From NCBI GenBank assembly GCA_036897485.1, contig JAYMTF010000087.1, positions 1 through 55,885 on the forward strand: a stretch of 55,885 nucleotides of DNA, written 5' to 3'. The translations under genes and the position numbers were made by a program. Positions within the stretch are counted from its first letter, which is position 1, and each line of letters starts with the position of its first letter. The notes under the pieces were generated by a model, which saw only the letters and a program-made list of their open reading frames with translations, did not search any database and was not told the origin of the DNA. This document shows positions 10,621 through 26,504 of this stretch, in pieces. This stretch comes from Pelargonium nanum. Its lineage: Eukaryota > Streptophyta > Magnoliopsida > Geraniales > Geraniaceae.

Positions 10621-13600
10621 GGGAGTTGCAGGCCCTAATTTTAGGGCTATTTTTGATGTGCTAGTGGGCACGCATCATCCTGATTTGGTTTTTCTCTCGG
10701 AGACAAAAGTTTCTGGTTCTCGTGGTAGACAGTTAACAGGCGAGTTGGGTTTTGATAGGTTGATTATGGTGGATGCAGTTGGTAGTTCAGGAGGTATGGC
10801 AGTCCTGTGGAATCATCGCAATTTGGAAGTGGAATGCATTCGTCAATCGCCTTATCTCATCCATGTTGCTGTGAAGGTACTCCTTTCTTCTGTTACTTTT
10901 AATTTCTTTGGTATATATGCTAGTACCTCTTTTCCTCTTCGTATGGAGCTTTGGGAAAATTTAAGGTTGTGGTCCTCAGAATTATCTGGTCCTATTGTGG
11001 TTGCGGGGGATTTTAATGAAGTTTTATTTCAATCTGAAAAACGTGGAGGTTTGCCTATTGATATGTCCAGATCCCTTGCTTTCTTTAATTGTATTCAAGA
11101 TTGTGGTCTTCTGGATCTTGGTTTCTCGGGGCCTCGGTTCACCTGGAGTAACCTTAGATCCCTTTCTCACAGAATTGAAGAGCGTCTTGATAGATTCTTT
11201 GTTAACTCGGACTGGATTGAGGCATTTCCAGCGTCTCAAATTAAACATCTTCCTCGCCTCAAGTCCGATCATTGTCCTATTCTTTTGTCCTCGGCTCCTG
11301 TTTTAAAATCTTCTCTCTTTAAACCTTTCAAGTTTCATCCTATGTGGCTTACTCATTCTGATTTTAACTCGGTTGTTGTCAACACTTGGAACCAAAATCT
11401 TGATTCTTCGGTCTTTTTGAGCATTAATAGACTTTCTAGGACTCTGGCTATTTGGAATAGGGAGGTTTTTGGCAATATCCTTAATCTTAAAAAATCTCTT
11501 GTTAGTGAGATTAGTCTTGTTCAGAATCAGCTCTCTCTTTCTCAAGACCAAGCTCTTATTGAGAAAGAGAGATCTATTAGTAAGGATCTTTTGTTAGTTC
11601 TCAAACAAGAAGAATCCTTTTGGCATTGTAAATCTAGGATCCAGTGGCTTCAATGTGGTGATAGGAACACTAAGTTTTTTCACATTTCTTCTAAGATGAG
11701 ATTGAAACATAATAGTCTTGTCCGTCTTGTTAGTTTGACTGGGGAAGAGTCCTTAGCTGGTTTTATTGTTCAGTTCTTTAAAACTCTCTTTACCTCTACT
11801 GTTGATCGTGATTGGTCCTCTCCAGTGAGATTTTCTCACTGTTACCATCCCTCATTGACTAAGATCCCTAGTTCTGGAGATATTAAAAAGGCTTTGTTCC
11901 AACTCAAGCCTTTTAAAGCCCCGGGTCCTGATGGTTTTCATGCTGGTTTTTTCCAGCAATTTTGGGATCTAGTTGGTGTTAGAATCTGTTCTGAAATTAA
12001 AGCTTGTTTTATTAATCAATGTGTTCCATCGCTTTGGAATAAAACCTTGATAGCTTTAATTCCTAAAATCCCTAATCCAGAGTTTATTAGTCAATTTAGA
12101 CCGATTAGTCTTTGCAATTCGGTTTATAAAGTTTTAACTAAAATTCTGGTGGACAGATTAATGCCTTTAATTCCTGATTTAGTTAGTCCCACTCAGAGTG
12201 GTTTTGTGAAAGGTAGGAAAGCTTCTGATAATGTGATCATTGTGCATGAGATTTTACATTCTATGTCGATTAACAGGGGAAAGAAAGGGTGGATGGCAAT
12301 TAAGTTGGATCTTGAAAAGGCTTATGATAGATTGGAATGGTCGTTTATTAAAGAGATGCTTTTGTCTTTTAATCTTCCATCTTCTTTAGTGAGCTTGATT
12401 ATGAGCTGTATTACCTCCACATCCATATCTATTTTGTTAAATGGAGGTCTCACTAATGGTTTTAAGCCTCAACGTGGGATTAGACAGGGAGATCCTTTAT
12501 CTCCTTACATCTTTATTTTGTGTATGGAATTCTTATCTAGGTCTATAGAGAGGAAAGTGGAGTCTAAAGTTTGGATTCCTTTTAGTATGCATAGGACGGG
12601 TTTCTCTGCGTCCCATCTTCTCTTTGCTGATGACATTGTGCTTTTTAGTTCTGTGGCTGTTGAGAGTGTGTCTGCTGTTAAGGATGTTTTGGATGATTTT
12701 TGTAGCATCTCGGGTCAAATTATTAGCCTTCAAAAGTCTAGAATTGTGTTTTCTAGATCTGTCTCTAGGGAAGCCAAAAATTCTATTGCTTCTATCTTGC
12801 CTTGGAAACATTGTGATGATTTTGGTAGTTATCTTGGGTTCCCCATTAAGAATGGTTCTTATTCATCTGCTGATTTTAACTTTATTATTGATAAAGTGAA
12901 AAGTAAGTTAGATGGTTGGAAAGCCAAACTTCTCTCCCTTGCTGGTAGAACAACCTTGATTAAATCAGTCACGGCTTCTATTCCTAGCTATTTTATGAGT
13001 GTTCTTCCTCTTCCTGCTTCTGTTCACAGTAAATTGGATAGGTTGAATCGGAATTTTTTATGGGGAGGAAGTGATGATAATTTCAAAATATCTAAAGTTA
13101 AATGGGGAACGGTTACTCTTCCGAAAAACAAAGGGGGTTTAGGTATCAAGCTATCTAAGTTGAGAAATGTGGCTTTACTCGCTAAGTTGAATTGGTTGCT
13201 TAAGTGTGGTTCAGAAGCTTCTTGGGCTTCTTGTTTGAGATCTAAGTATTCTAGGTTTAAATGTTCTCGGTCTATTATTTGGAGAGGTATTTCTCTAGCG
13301 AAGTCGACCATTAATAGTAACATCTCTTGGAGTTTAGGGAATGGGCAGAAAGCTAATCTTTTCAATGATAAATGGTGGGGTTCCATTTCCTTAAGAGAGG
13401 CTATTTGTGGTCCTTTAGCTAGGTTTGAAGATACCTTATCTGTTAGCTTTTTATGGGATGAGTTAGGCTTATGGGACTTCAGTGCTATTTTTTTTGTTTT
13501 ACCTGATAGTGTTCTGTTTAGAATGATTGCTGTTCCTTACCTCCCTCGCTCTACTGTTACTGGTTCTCCCTTTTGGGGCCTATCTAAGAATGGCAAGTTT

Positions 13601-14710
13601 TCTATTAGCTCTGCTTATAGATATGGTCAGGAGGTTGATAGCAGTAGTGATTCCAATTCCCAGGTTATTGGTAATAATCAGGTTTGGAAAAAGCTTTGGA
13701 TCATTGATTGTCATCCTAGAGTTAAGTTCTTCAGCTGGCTTGCCTTGCATAAGGCTTTACCAACTAAAGTTTTCCTTTGTGATAGAAAAATGAATCTTGA
13801 TAAGCATTGCCATAGGTGTTTTTGTCTTTCTGAGGATATTTGCCATTTACTTTTGGATTGTCCTTTTGCTCAATGGATTTGGAAAGATCTTGGTTTTATA
13901 TTTGACAACAGCCCTGTTAATTTTGTTGACTGGTTTGCTTGTTGGATGACTAATGAGAGTCTCTCTCCTTTACTTATTCCTTGGAATATTCTTTTTGTTT
14001 ATGGTTGTTGGAATATCTGGGTTGATCGAAATTCTTGTATCTTTTCTGATTCTTTCTTTTCTCCTACTTCGGTTGCTCTTAAAAGCAAAGCTTTAGCAGC
14101 AGAATTCTTTTTTATTTTGGCTCCAAATCTGTTGTCTTCTTCTTCTTTTCCCACGGTTGTTAATTCTAATGATAATTTGGTTCATTGGATCCCCCCTCCT
14201 ATCTCTTGGATTAAATTCAATTCTGATGGCAGCAGCCTTGGTAATCCAGGACTATGTGGTGCGGGTGTTGTTGCCAGGGACTTTAAAGGTAATTGGGTTG
14301 GGGGTTCTAGCAGATTTGTGGGTTGGTCTAATAGTATGTGGGCTGAGTTATGCGCTTTCAAGGATGCCATTAATTTAGCTGTTTTGTTGGGTTGCAAGAT
14401 GGCTATCTTTGAGTTTGACGCTCCTTTTATTACTGATCTGTTTTATCTTGATGATTGTTCTTCTCATCCTCTGCGTTCGTTGATCTTGGAGTGCAGGGAA
14501 AGAGCCCAATTATTGGATGATTTCATTTTGATTTCAGTGGATAGAAGAGCTAACAAGGTGGCTGATTTTTTAGCTCGTTTTTGTTTCAATTCCACTGTTC
14601 AATCGGAGCATTTACTTTTTCACCCGCCTGTGGGTGCTATTGACTTACTTATGTTGGATTGTATGAACTCTGTTATGGAGGAAGAGGCTGCCATTGATCT
14701 TCCTCCCTAA
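10595..14710 (+). CDS. LINE ORF2: endonuclease / reverse transcriptase / RNase H
   Basis: This is the 1371-residue L1 polyprotein that nicks the target and copies RNA into the break. An APE-type endonuclease fills about residues 1-235, starting MNLLHWNVRG, with GDFNEVLF and SDHCPILL near residue 225. The reverse transcriptase follows (about 470-760), with KLDLEKAYDRLEW, RQGDPLSPYIF and the catalytic FADD at 677-680. A zf-RVT domain with CHRCF lies near residue 1071. The RNase H domain is last, with its first catalytic Asp at D1211 in FNSDGSS. I place the start at ATG 10595 because the endonuclease homology begins there. The frame stays open upstream to 9707, but that peptide is low-complexity and unlike any LINE domain. 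Confidence 0.92.
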   Translation: MNLLHWNVRGVAGPNFRAIFDVLVGTHHPDLVFLSETKVSGSRGRQLTGELGFDRLIMVDAVGSSGGMAVLWNHRNLEVECIRQSPYLIHVAVKVLLSSVTFNFFGIYASTSFPLRMELWENLRLWSSELSGPIVVAGDFNEVLFQSEKRGGLPIDMSRSLAFFNCIQDCGLLDLGFSGPRFTWSNLRSLSHRIEERLDRFFVNSDWIEAFPASQIKHLPRLKSDHCPILLSSAPVLKSSLFKPFKFHPMWLTHSDFNSVVVNTWNQNLDSSVFLSINRLSRTLAIWNREVFGNILNLKKSLVSEISLVQNQLSLSQDQALIEKERSISKDLLLVLKQEESFWHCKSRIQWLQCGDRNTKFFHISSKMRLKHNSLVRLVSLTGEESLAGFIVQFFKTLFTSTVDRDWSSPVRFSHCYHPSLTKIPSSGDIKKALFQLKPFKAPGPDGFHAGFFQQFWDLVGVRICSEIKACFINQCVPSLWNKTLIALIPKIPNPEFISQFRPISLCNSVYKVLTKILVDRLMPLIPDLVSPTQSGFVKGRKASDNVIIVHEILHSMSINRGKKGWMAIKLDLEKAYDRLEWSFIKEMLLSFNLPSSLVSLIMSCITSTSISILLNGGLTNGFKPQRGIRQGDPLSPYIFILCMEFLSRSIERKVESKVWIPFSMHRTGFSASHLLFADDIVLFSSVAVESVSAVKDVLDDFCSISGQIISLQKSRIVFSRSVSREAKNSIASILPWKHCDDFGSYLGFPIKNGSYSSADFNFIIDKVKSKLDGWKAKLLSLAGRTTLIKSVTASIPSYFMSVLPLPASVHSKLDRLNRNFLWGGSDDNFKISKVKWGTVTLPKNKGGLGIKLSKLRNVALLAKLNWLLKCGSEASWASCLRSKYSRFKCSRSIIWRGISLAKSTINSNISWSLGNGQKANLFNDKWWGSISLREAICGPLARFEDTLSVSFLWDELGLWDFSAIFFVLPDSVLFRMIAVPYLPRSTVTGSPFWGLSKNGKFSISSAYRYGQEVDSSSDSNSQVIGNNQVWKKLWIIDCHPRVKFFSWLALHKALPTKVFLCDRKMNLDKHCHRCFCLSEDICHLLLDCPFAQWIWKDLGFIFDNSPVNFVDWFACWMTNESLSPLLIPWNILFVYGCWNIWVDRNSCIFSDSFFSPTSVALKSKALAAEFFFILAPNLLSSSSFPTVVNSNDNLVHWIPPPISWIKFNSDGSSLGNPGLCGAGVVARDFKGNWVGGSSRFVGWSNSMWAELCAFKDAINLAVLLGCKMAIFEFDAPFITDLFYLDDCSSHPLRSLILECRERAQLLDDFILISVDRRANKVADFLARFCFNSTVQSEHLLFHPPVGAIDLLMLDCMNSVMEEEAAIDLPP

Positions 14711-14747
14711 TTTCCCTTAATCTACTGTGCGTGTTTTATCAAAAAAA

Positions 14748-14760
14748 AAATGGTAACTCT
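14748..14760 (+). repeat. LINE target-site duplication, right copy
   Basis: The sequence aaatggtaactct follows the poly(A) tail and matches 8184-8196 exactly. Confidence 0.9.
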
Positions 14761-15478
14761 TCTCTTAAACCCCCACCTCACCCCACCCGACTCAAACAGT
14801 TGAATTCAGAGAAGTGTGTGTTGACCATTGAGTCATCCTATGACGTTACCTTTTTTTTTTTCCTTTATAAAAAAATCTTTTATTATTTTTTCTTTTGAAA
14901 AAAAAAACCACAAGGGCAAGAATGAAATAACAAGAGAGAAGTATGTGGCTCAACGAAATATAAAGAAACGAGAGGGCTACGCCGAGCAGTTTACAACTTT
15001 ACATGAAAATTAAAAAATCAGTAGGTAGCCCTAGCCAGGACGGACCCAGAATCCAGTTTCCCTGTTATTTTGTAACATCGCGAACGCTAGAGGGATCATG
15101 AATCTTCATCTTCAACAACAACAACAACAAGCCTCCTTGTCTCTTCATTTCTTCTTCTACAACTGACCCTTCCAGTTTTCTCTCATTTTCTCGGAAGCCA
15201 AACGAATCCTTCATTTCGGTTTTATTCTCATCGTAGATCTGTACAGATAACCCTGCATTTCACTCCCATTTGTACGATCCCGTCCGCCTTCAAACCCTAA
15301 CTCTCAACCCTACTATCCGACCGATTCCCGCGACGAGGTTTTGTTATTGCTTCAGTTCTAGGATCCTACTAGTCTCTTTTGTTTTCTTTTTGTGTGTGTC
15401 CTGTTTGTTTCTGATTCTTCGGCTCTTCTATTAAACCCTACGGTTTTATTGTTGGGGTTTGGGGCTTGAATTTGTGAA
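14761..15478 (+). promoter_or_regulatory. RH8-like gene promoter and 5' leader
   Basis: This is the remaining 718 bp between the LINE target duplication and the RH8-like ATG. It includes a C-rich stretch near 14770-14790, pyrimidine-rich and CAA-repeat leader sequence (15100-15130) and several T-rich runs. No clear TATA box was seen. The LINE separates it from whatever promoter sequence once lay further upstream. Confidence 0.5.
15098..15166 (+). promoter_or_regulatory. Upstream ORF (22 codons) in RH8-like leader
   Basis: An ATG at 15098 opens a 22-codon frame ending TGA at 15164-15166. It encodes MNLHLQQQQQQASLSLHFFF and two more residues. The (CAA)6 run at 15113-15130 supplies the glutamines. 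It precedes the main ATG by about 310 bp and would be a uORF if transcription starts upstream of it, which the sequence alone does not show. Confidence 0.4.
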
Positions 15479-20938
<5,460 letters not shown>

Positions 20939-21130
20939 TCTATGGTGTTTTTGTCTTGCCGTGTAACCAACAATGGTAAAAGAATGTTACTGACCCCTTA
21001 TTCCACAATGCTTAATACCAAGGGGAAAAAGTCATTTGAATATCATAATTTTTCATCATTAAGCTGGTTCTTGGCATACTTGCATCTGGATTTTTCGATA
21101 CCATCTGTAGAGATCTGATTCACTACATTC

Positions 21131-21327
21131 AGGGGTCGTTTGTTTTTCTACTTTTAATTGAATTCCTAGGAAAATAGAACGTTTCGCATTTTCAAACTGT
21201 AATTCTTGCGTTTATTTTTTTAAAAATAATTCCTTGATTTTGAATATTCAATTTTGATTCCTTTGTTATGAAATAACTTGCATTTTAAATACTTCTATAA
21301 AAACAAAAAATTGAACCAACGACCCCT
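21131..21327. mobile_element. MITE-like element with aggggtcgtt inverted ends
   Basis: The left end reads aggggtcgtttg and the right end, reversed, aggggtcgttgg, with AT-rich DNA between. The 197-bp length and ends fit a small non-autonomous DNA transposon. hAT-like is my guess from the end sequence. The 8-bp flanks do not match clearly, so the superfamily is unconfirmed. It lies about 190 bp downstream of the RH8-like stop and may be in its 3' UTR. Confidence 0.6.
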
Positions 21328-24099
21328 CAATGGTTATTTTATGATCTTTCCTTGGATGTAGCAGATGGAAGAAACTTATTTGAACTGATTTGGCTATGTC
21401 AAAATGGGTTGCTGACAGATTTTTGAAGTTTGAGGGATTTTAATATTGTTAATGAAATATTAATTAACATTGCATTTTTTGCTTGTAAGGTCATTGAAGC
21501 AGATGATCACATGATTCAGGAAGGTATCTATCTAGCTCTGCATCTGAGGAAAAGGCTCATTGCGATGGACTAGGTATTGTTGCTGCAAGGCTTCAGGTTG
21601 ATGCTGAATGTGTTTTATCCCTTGGGATGCTTAAACTGTTTGATAGGATTTCATATCCTTGGAACATTAACAGGACCCGAAGACAATTCTAGAATTGCTT
21701 ATAAATCCCAGATAGATGCTGGGTCTAGTAAGGAGTCTCGTTTGATTTCTTAACAGCTGCTATTTTATTCTAGTTTGAGCACTGCTGGAGTGACTTATCC
21801 ATAAAACTTATTTGCTGTTTCTTTTTTGCTTGTACTGTACAATATTGTTGCATCATGCAGTTGTTGCTCTCTTGTTTGATTAAATGGTTTCCTTAATAAC
21901 TATTGGGTGAAAAATCCCTACCATATTTAAGTTTCTCTAAAACACCGATCTAACTCGGTGGTTATGATTGGAGCATTGTTTTCTAGTTGTTTAACTTGAA
22001 TATTGTGGTATATGAACATTAGATTTCTGCGGGGGTGTGGCAGGCGTTGCCTGCCAATTACATTGTCATTTCATTCAAGTTATGATTGATATATTCTCCA
22101 TAGATTTCCCCACTCCCTTTATCTGAAAGGACCTTTGAATTTACTCGACAAAATGTTTGTTTTATGATCTTTTGGTATTTGTGAGTTTTTTTTCCCCTCG
22201 TTTTGCTGCACTACAGTAGTTTTAAATTTGTATAAGCAGTTTAATCAAGCAAGAATAACATTTTGTAGTTATTTTCTTGATGTCCATTGTGGGGTTGAAG
22301 GCAGCAATCCGAAAAATATCAATTCCTTCAACCCGAAAAATATCAATCAGCGCAGATGAAGGTTTTGATTTTATAATTTGAGGTATGTAATTGTTGAGTA
22401 AGCAACTATCAATCAACTAAAACAGTTAATGATGTTGCGATTTGCTGCCGTTGCCCTGCAATTTCACATTGGTTAACTGCAAAAACAATGCAGATGGATG
22501 TTCCCCATTCATTTGAGCTGTAGTTGTCTCCTTGTAGGTAAATTAACTACTCTAAAAAGAACCAGAAATTCACCAACAAGCACATTGTCTATAGTTGTTT
22601 ATGTTAGGTTAGGCATGTATTATTGTTGTGGTTGAAACTCGAAAGGATAGGTTTTTTCATACCCTCCTGATATAGTTAGTGGATATTGCTTGCCCCTGTA
22701 GACTCTTTTGTGCTATTCTCTTGCTCAATGTCTTGATTTTTTTACTTGCTAACTTTTTTAAATCTTTCGTTTGAGCTGTTTGAACTAGAGAAATCGCCTA
22801 GCACTCTGTTGTTGAGATGGTTTTAGCTAGATCCTAATATCCTATATATACATTGTGCTTTTTCAGTATTGTCTCGACTGTATTCGACATTTTGTTGGTT
22901 GCATTGAAAAAGCTTTATACAATCTACAACAGACTCATCTTATCAATATGTGAGATGACAAAGCTTAACCCTTGCTTCATGTTCAACATTCTTTGGATGT
23001 ATTTTTTTTTATTGACTGTGTTTATGATATTCCACCTTAGTCTGGATAGTGCAAGCTCTCTTCTTCATGTCATTAGGCATTGTCTTTGCCTTAACTTGTT
23101 CTGGTTTTTTCCTCTCGGAACTTTCAGTTTTGGGTTTTGTATGCTCAGATCCAAACTTCTACGATGTTCTCTATGACTTGTTTCTTTGTGATTGCTCTGT
23201 GTTAAAATTGTGCATTTCTCCTTGATTCTCTTGTGAATGGATATTTTGAAATTGAAATTTGTTGTTAGTTAAGACTGACTTTAGGTTTTCCTTTCTAGTA
23301 GGCTACTATTAGATCTTGTGTTTTGTACTGTTTCTAACATTGTTCTCTTCACAACTTCATAGAGTTGAAATGCTTCTAAGCTTTTTTTATTTTGAGCTTT
23401 CTAAGGATCGGATTGAACTGAAGAATAAAAAAATTGCAATGTAGAAATAAAATGACAGAACATGCAACACAGTTTTACTGAAACTATCATAAGAAATCAA
23501 CTTCGTGAAAAATGTAATGAGAGCTAATGTCATCAAAAGTGGTATGGAGCCAATAAAACATGTATGTTTGGACACAATGAATACGGATTCAAAATGTAAA
23601 ATTTCTTCCATAAGACCAAAAGAGATGTTGGGCCAAGAAAATTGATTCAGAATATAGAATACGATGTTCAAATAGTTGAGGAGAGACCAAGCTAAGTTGA
23701 ACTCTTTGAATTTTCTCTGAGATCTCGTGTTCGAGTCTTCGTAATGTCGGTATTATATATATATAGCCTACAAAGAAAAAATAGATGAGGAGGGGGAAGT
23801 TTGCTTACTAGAGGACAAAGTGTAAGTTATTGTGGCATACATAGATAAGAATGTCTAACAAAGAGACAAGTTTCAGAGGCCATCAAGTGTCCAAGCAAAT
23901 AGCAAATTTCAACTTGCTGTCTCTTTCCTAAATTAATAAATTATTGTTTTCAATTTTAAATAAGTGCACCAAAAAGTAAATCGATAAAATAACTTATTAA
24001 ATTAAACAAATATTACGAAATTTATTTATAAAAATCAAGTTTTAAATTATTTAAAACCAAGTTTTAAATTATGATATGTTTTGGGTTTCACACACTTTT

Positions 24100-24259
24100 T
24101 TACTTACCATAAATATTTTTGGTATTTTCAATTTGAGCATGATTTCAATATTATACTCTCACATATCATTGGAGCTATCCAACGCTCCTTTCACTTGTAC
24201 TTTGTAATTCCTTATGGATTAATAAACAAAGTACCGCTTGCCGTTCAAAAAAAAAAAAA
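24100..24259 (+). mobile_element. Candidate 5'-truncated LINE tail
   Basis: The stretch ttatggattaataaacaaag followed by a short linker and 13 A (24247-24259) resembles the 3' ends of plant LINEs that terminate in poly(A). No coding remnant is visible and no target duplication was found. The left limit is arbitrary. Confidence 0.4.
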
Positions 24260-24277
24260 CAATGTAAAGTGTTTCTA

Positions 24278-24640
24278 CATGACCATACACATCCGTTTTG
24301 AAGCTCATACAAATCTTTGAAGGTACGTTCGCATGTATCCTTGACGGGGATTTATTTTCTAGACGCGCTCTCTAGTGGGCAGACACCGATCATTTTGGAT
24401 GCCAACACGAGTAAAAAGACACATGTCCCATGACCATACACATCAGCTCGGAGGTTGATACAAATCTCAGAAGCATGTTCGCACGTACCCCATGACAAAG
24501 AACCCCCATTTTGAAGCCCACTCCCCGATGAGAGAATAAAATTGATGCGTTCGAAAGATCAACACGAGTTTAATGATGTAGGTCTCAAAACTATACACAA
24601 TGAGCTGCTTTTTGGTATGCAAGCTCCCATCGAACATTTT
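24278..24640 (+). repeat. Degenerate tandem array, period about 155 bp
   Basis: Unit A begins near 24280 with gaccatacacatc, unit B near 24434 with gaccatacacatcagc, and a partial unit C near 24590 with actatacacaatgagc. Between them, ccaacacgagt and tcaacacgagt recur at matching positions, as do gttcgcatgta and gttcgcacgta. Divergence is substantial. Confidence 0.6.
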
Positions 24641-26504
24641 CCATTTTTAATATTCATATCACCTTAGATTTACCAAACAATTTTAATTGAAAAAATCATT
24701 TTAAGATTCATTTCAAGCTCCAAAATCTTTATAAACCATAAAAGTGTATTTACCTTCTTTTTTCCACAAATTTTTGTGATCATAAACTTGCAAACAAACA
24801 CTAAATATAGAAAGCTTTTGAAAGAAAAGAGGGAGGGATGGAGAGGAAAGAGGCAGTATATTGACTTGGGATAAAATTTGACCATATTTATGACACTGAA
24901 ATGACAGATTTGGTGGTTCCTCTATCTCATTTTCATACTCTTCCCTTTGACTACATTATCTTTTTTTTTTTCTTTCATCAATCAATCATTTCTCACTCCC
25001 AAAATCATACAAAACTCCTTTTTTTGCATTTTGTTCTAATATCATATGTCCTCAACTCAGCTTTATTATTTATTCCATAAGCAAAAAAATTGATTATGTG
25101 TTTTAAGATTTTGATTATCACCTTGTATTGCTCCTATTATCTCTAGAAAAGATGTATAAATAAATAATAAACGTAACATCTACCGGAGACAGTCGTATTT
25201 CTTTCGTAAATATGCTCTTTAAGCACTTGAACCCACTTAGCTCACCTCTCGACAAATAGAAGCAGGGCGACGAGCAATGACACGAAATCGTCGAAATGTA
25301 TGTCGCGTGAAAAAATATGGGTGCGTATTTTTCCAGACAAACTCGTTATAGTAAAATCTACACACACCCGTATAGGGTCGGGTAAAGATTCTTCCGAATA
25401 TTGGGTAGCCGTTGTTACTAGTGCGAAAAATACATGTAAATGACATGTATCAACCGAAAAATAAGTCATTTTTCTTCTTCTAAATCATACTTGAGGTACT
25501 CTGCTATTGTCAATTACACTCCTATACATTGGATAGCTATAGTTGTTAGATTCCATAGAACACCTTTGGGCAGGGTACCTATCAATGGAAAAGAAAGAAC
25601 TAAGGTATGAAAGAAAGAAAGTTATTATATGTTTGTTGTGTTACATTGTTGTCTCTTTAAAAGATATGTCAAATGAGTAAAACCTTAGTCACGTAAAAAA
25701 ACTAAAAATCACAAAATGAATTCAAATTTGCGATCAGACCGACCAAATCTATTATGTTATATTGATTGAGAAATGCTAAACACATTTTCTGCATATAAGA
25801 TCTATTCTCTAACAAGTAACAAATCAACTCACACATCACATGAGCAACAAGAAAATTTAACAAAACATGAAAAGAAAAAGAAAAGTTTTGCCATTTTGAT
25901 TTTGATTTTGATTTTGAAATCATGCGTTATCGTTTATAAATGTGTCCGTACTGTGTGCTTGTTGTCACTGTCCCTCGCATTTATGTCTCTCTCTCCATTG
26001 AACCCTACTCTGTCATATCTGTAAGAATCCGCCATTAATGCACTTCTCTTTCACTCCTCTCTCTCTCTTTCCTCTTCTGTGCAATTTGAAAACCTCAAAC
26101 AGCAACCCCACAACACTACCCTCATTTATTTCATCTCTCTCCTCACACAATTTAATGCAGATGCACAGATTGAATTGAAACTCGCTCATGTCCTTTTTTG
26201 CAATAATGTCCATCACTTTTCTCATTTTTTTATTAAAATTATCTTTGTTTTTCCCTGGATAAAGATCAAATAGAAAACAGAGCAAAAACAGAGCATTTAA
26301 AGCACCTCTTCTGTTTCCTTGATTCGATTCACAGGTCGTGTCACTCATTTACACCTTCTCTCTCACCCGCAATGTCAAAATTGTGGGTCTTGCTTGCCTT
26401 TTTATTTAAAGCTCTCTCTTGAGTGCTACTCGGTGTTTTTATCGATCTTTTTGATTGCTGGACATTCAATAAATTGAAGTACTTGCTATTGGGTGGTGTG
26501 AGAT

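Larger units (their letters stand above)
8197..14750 (+). mobile_element. Full-length L1-type LINE with two open ORFs
   Basis: A plant L1-clade non-LTR retrotransposon of about 6.55 kb. In order it has a short GA-rich 5' UTR (8197-8259), ORF1 (8260-10620), ORF2 (10595-14710), a 30-bp 3' UTR ending gtgttttatc, and a 10-A tail (14741-14750). Perfect flanking duplications (8184-8196, 14748-14760) mark its limits. No stop or frameshift is seen in either ORF, and the endonuclease, reverse transcriptase and RNase H signatures are all present. A perfect duplication with open ORFs suggests a young insertion. The 63-bp 5' UTR is short, so slight 5' truncation or a very compact promoter is possible. 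It lies in the same orientation as, and immediately upstream of, the RH8-like gene. Confidence 0.93.
20939..26504. other. Intergenic: RH8-like 3' region to MYB17 promoter
   Basis: About 5.6 kb without a credible protein gene. The first part is the RH8-like 3' UTR side. Exon-like, less AT-rich blocks near 21490-21600 could be spliced 3' UTR, but this is unproven. It also holds a MITE (21131-21327), a LINE-like tail (about 24100-24259), a degenerate array (24278-24640) and a CpG-richer block (about 25170-25450). A CT-rich leader for MYB17 follows (about 26040-26080). Frames at 22853-23176 and 23387-23671 look like chance AT-rich ORFs. Confidence 0.55.

Noticed and set aside
22853-23176. 107-codon plus-strand frame after the RH8-like gene
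   Set aside because: Hydrophobic by AT/T-rich composition, with no motif, no splice partners and no convincing start.
23387-23671. 94-codon minus-strand frame
   Set aside because: AT-rich chance ORF with no family resemblance.
25237-25469. Minus-strand frames in the CpG-richer block
   Set aside because: Two overlapping short frames without homology; composition effect.
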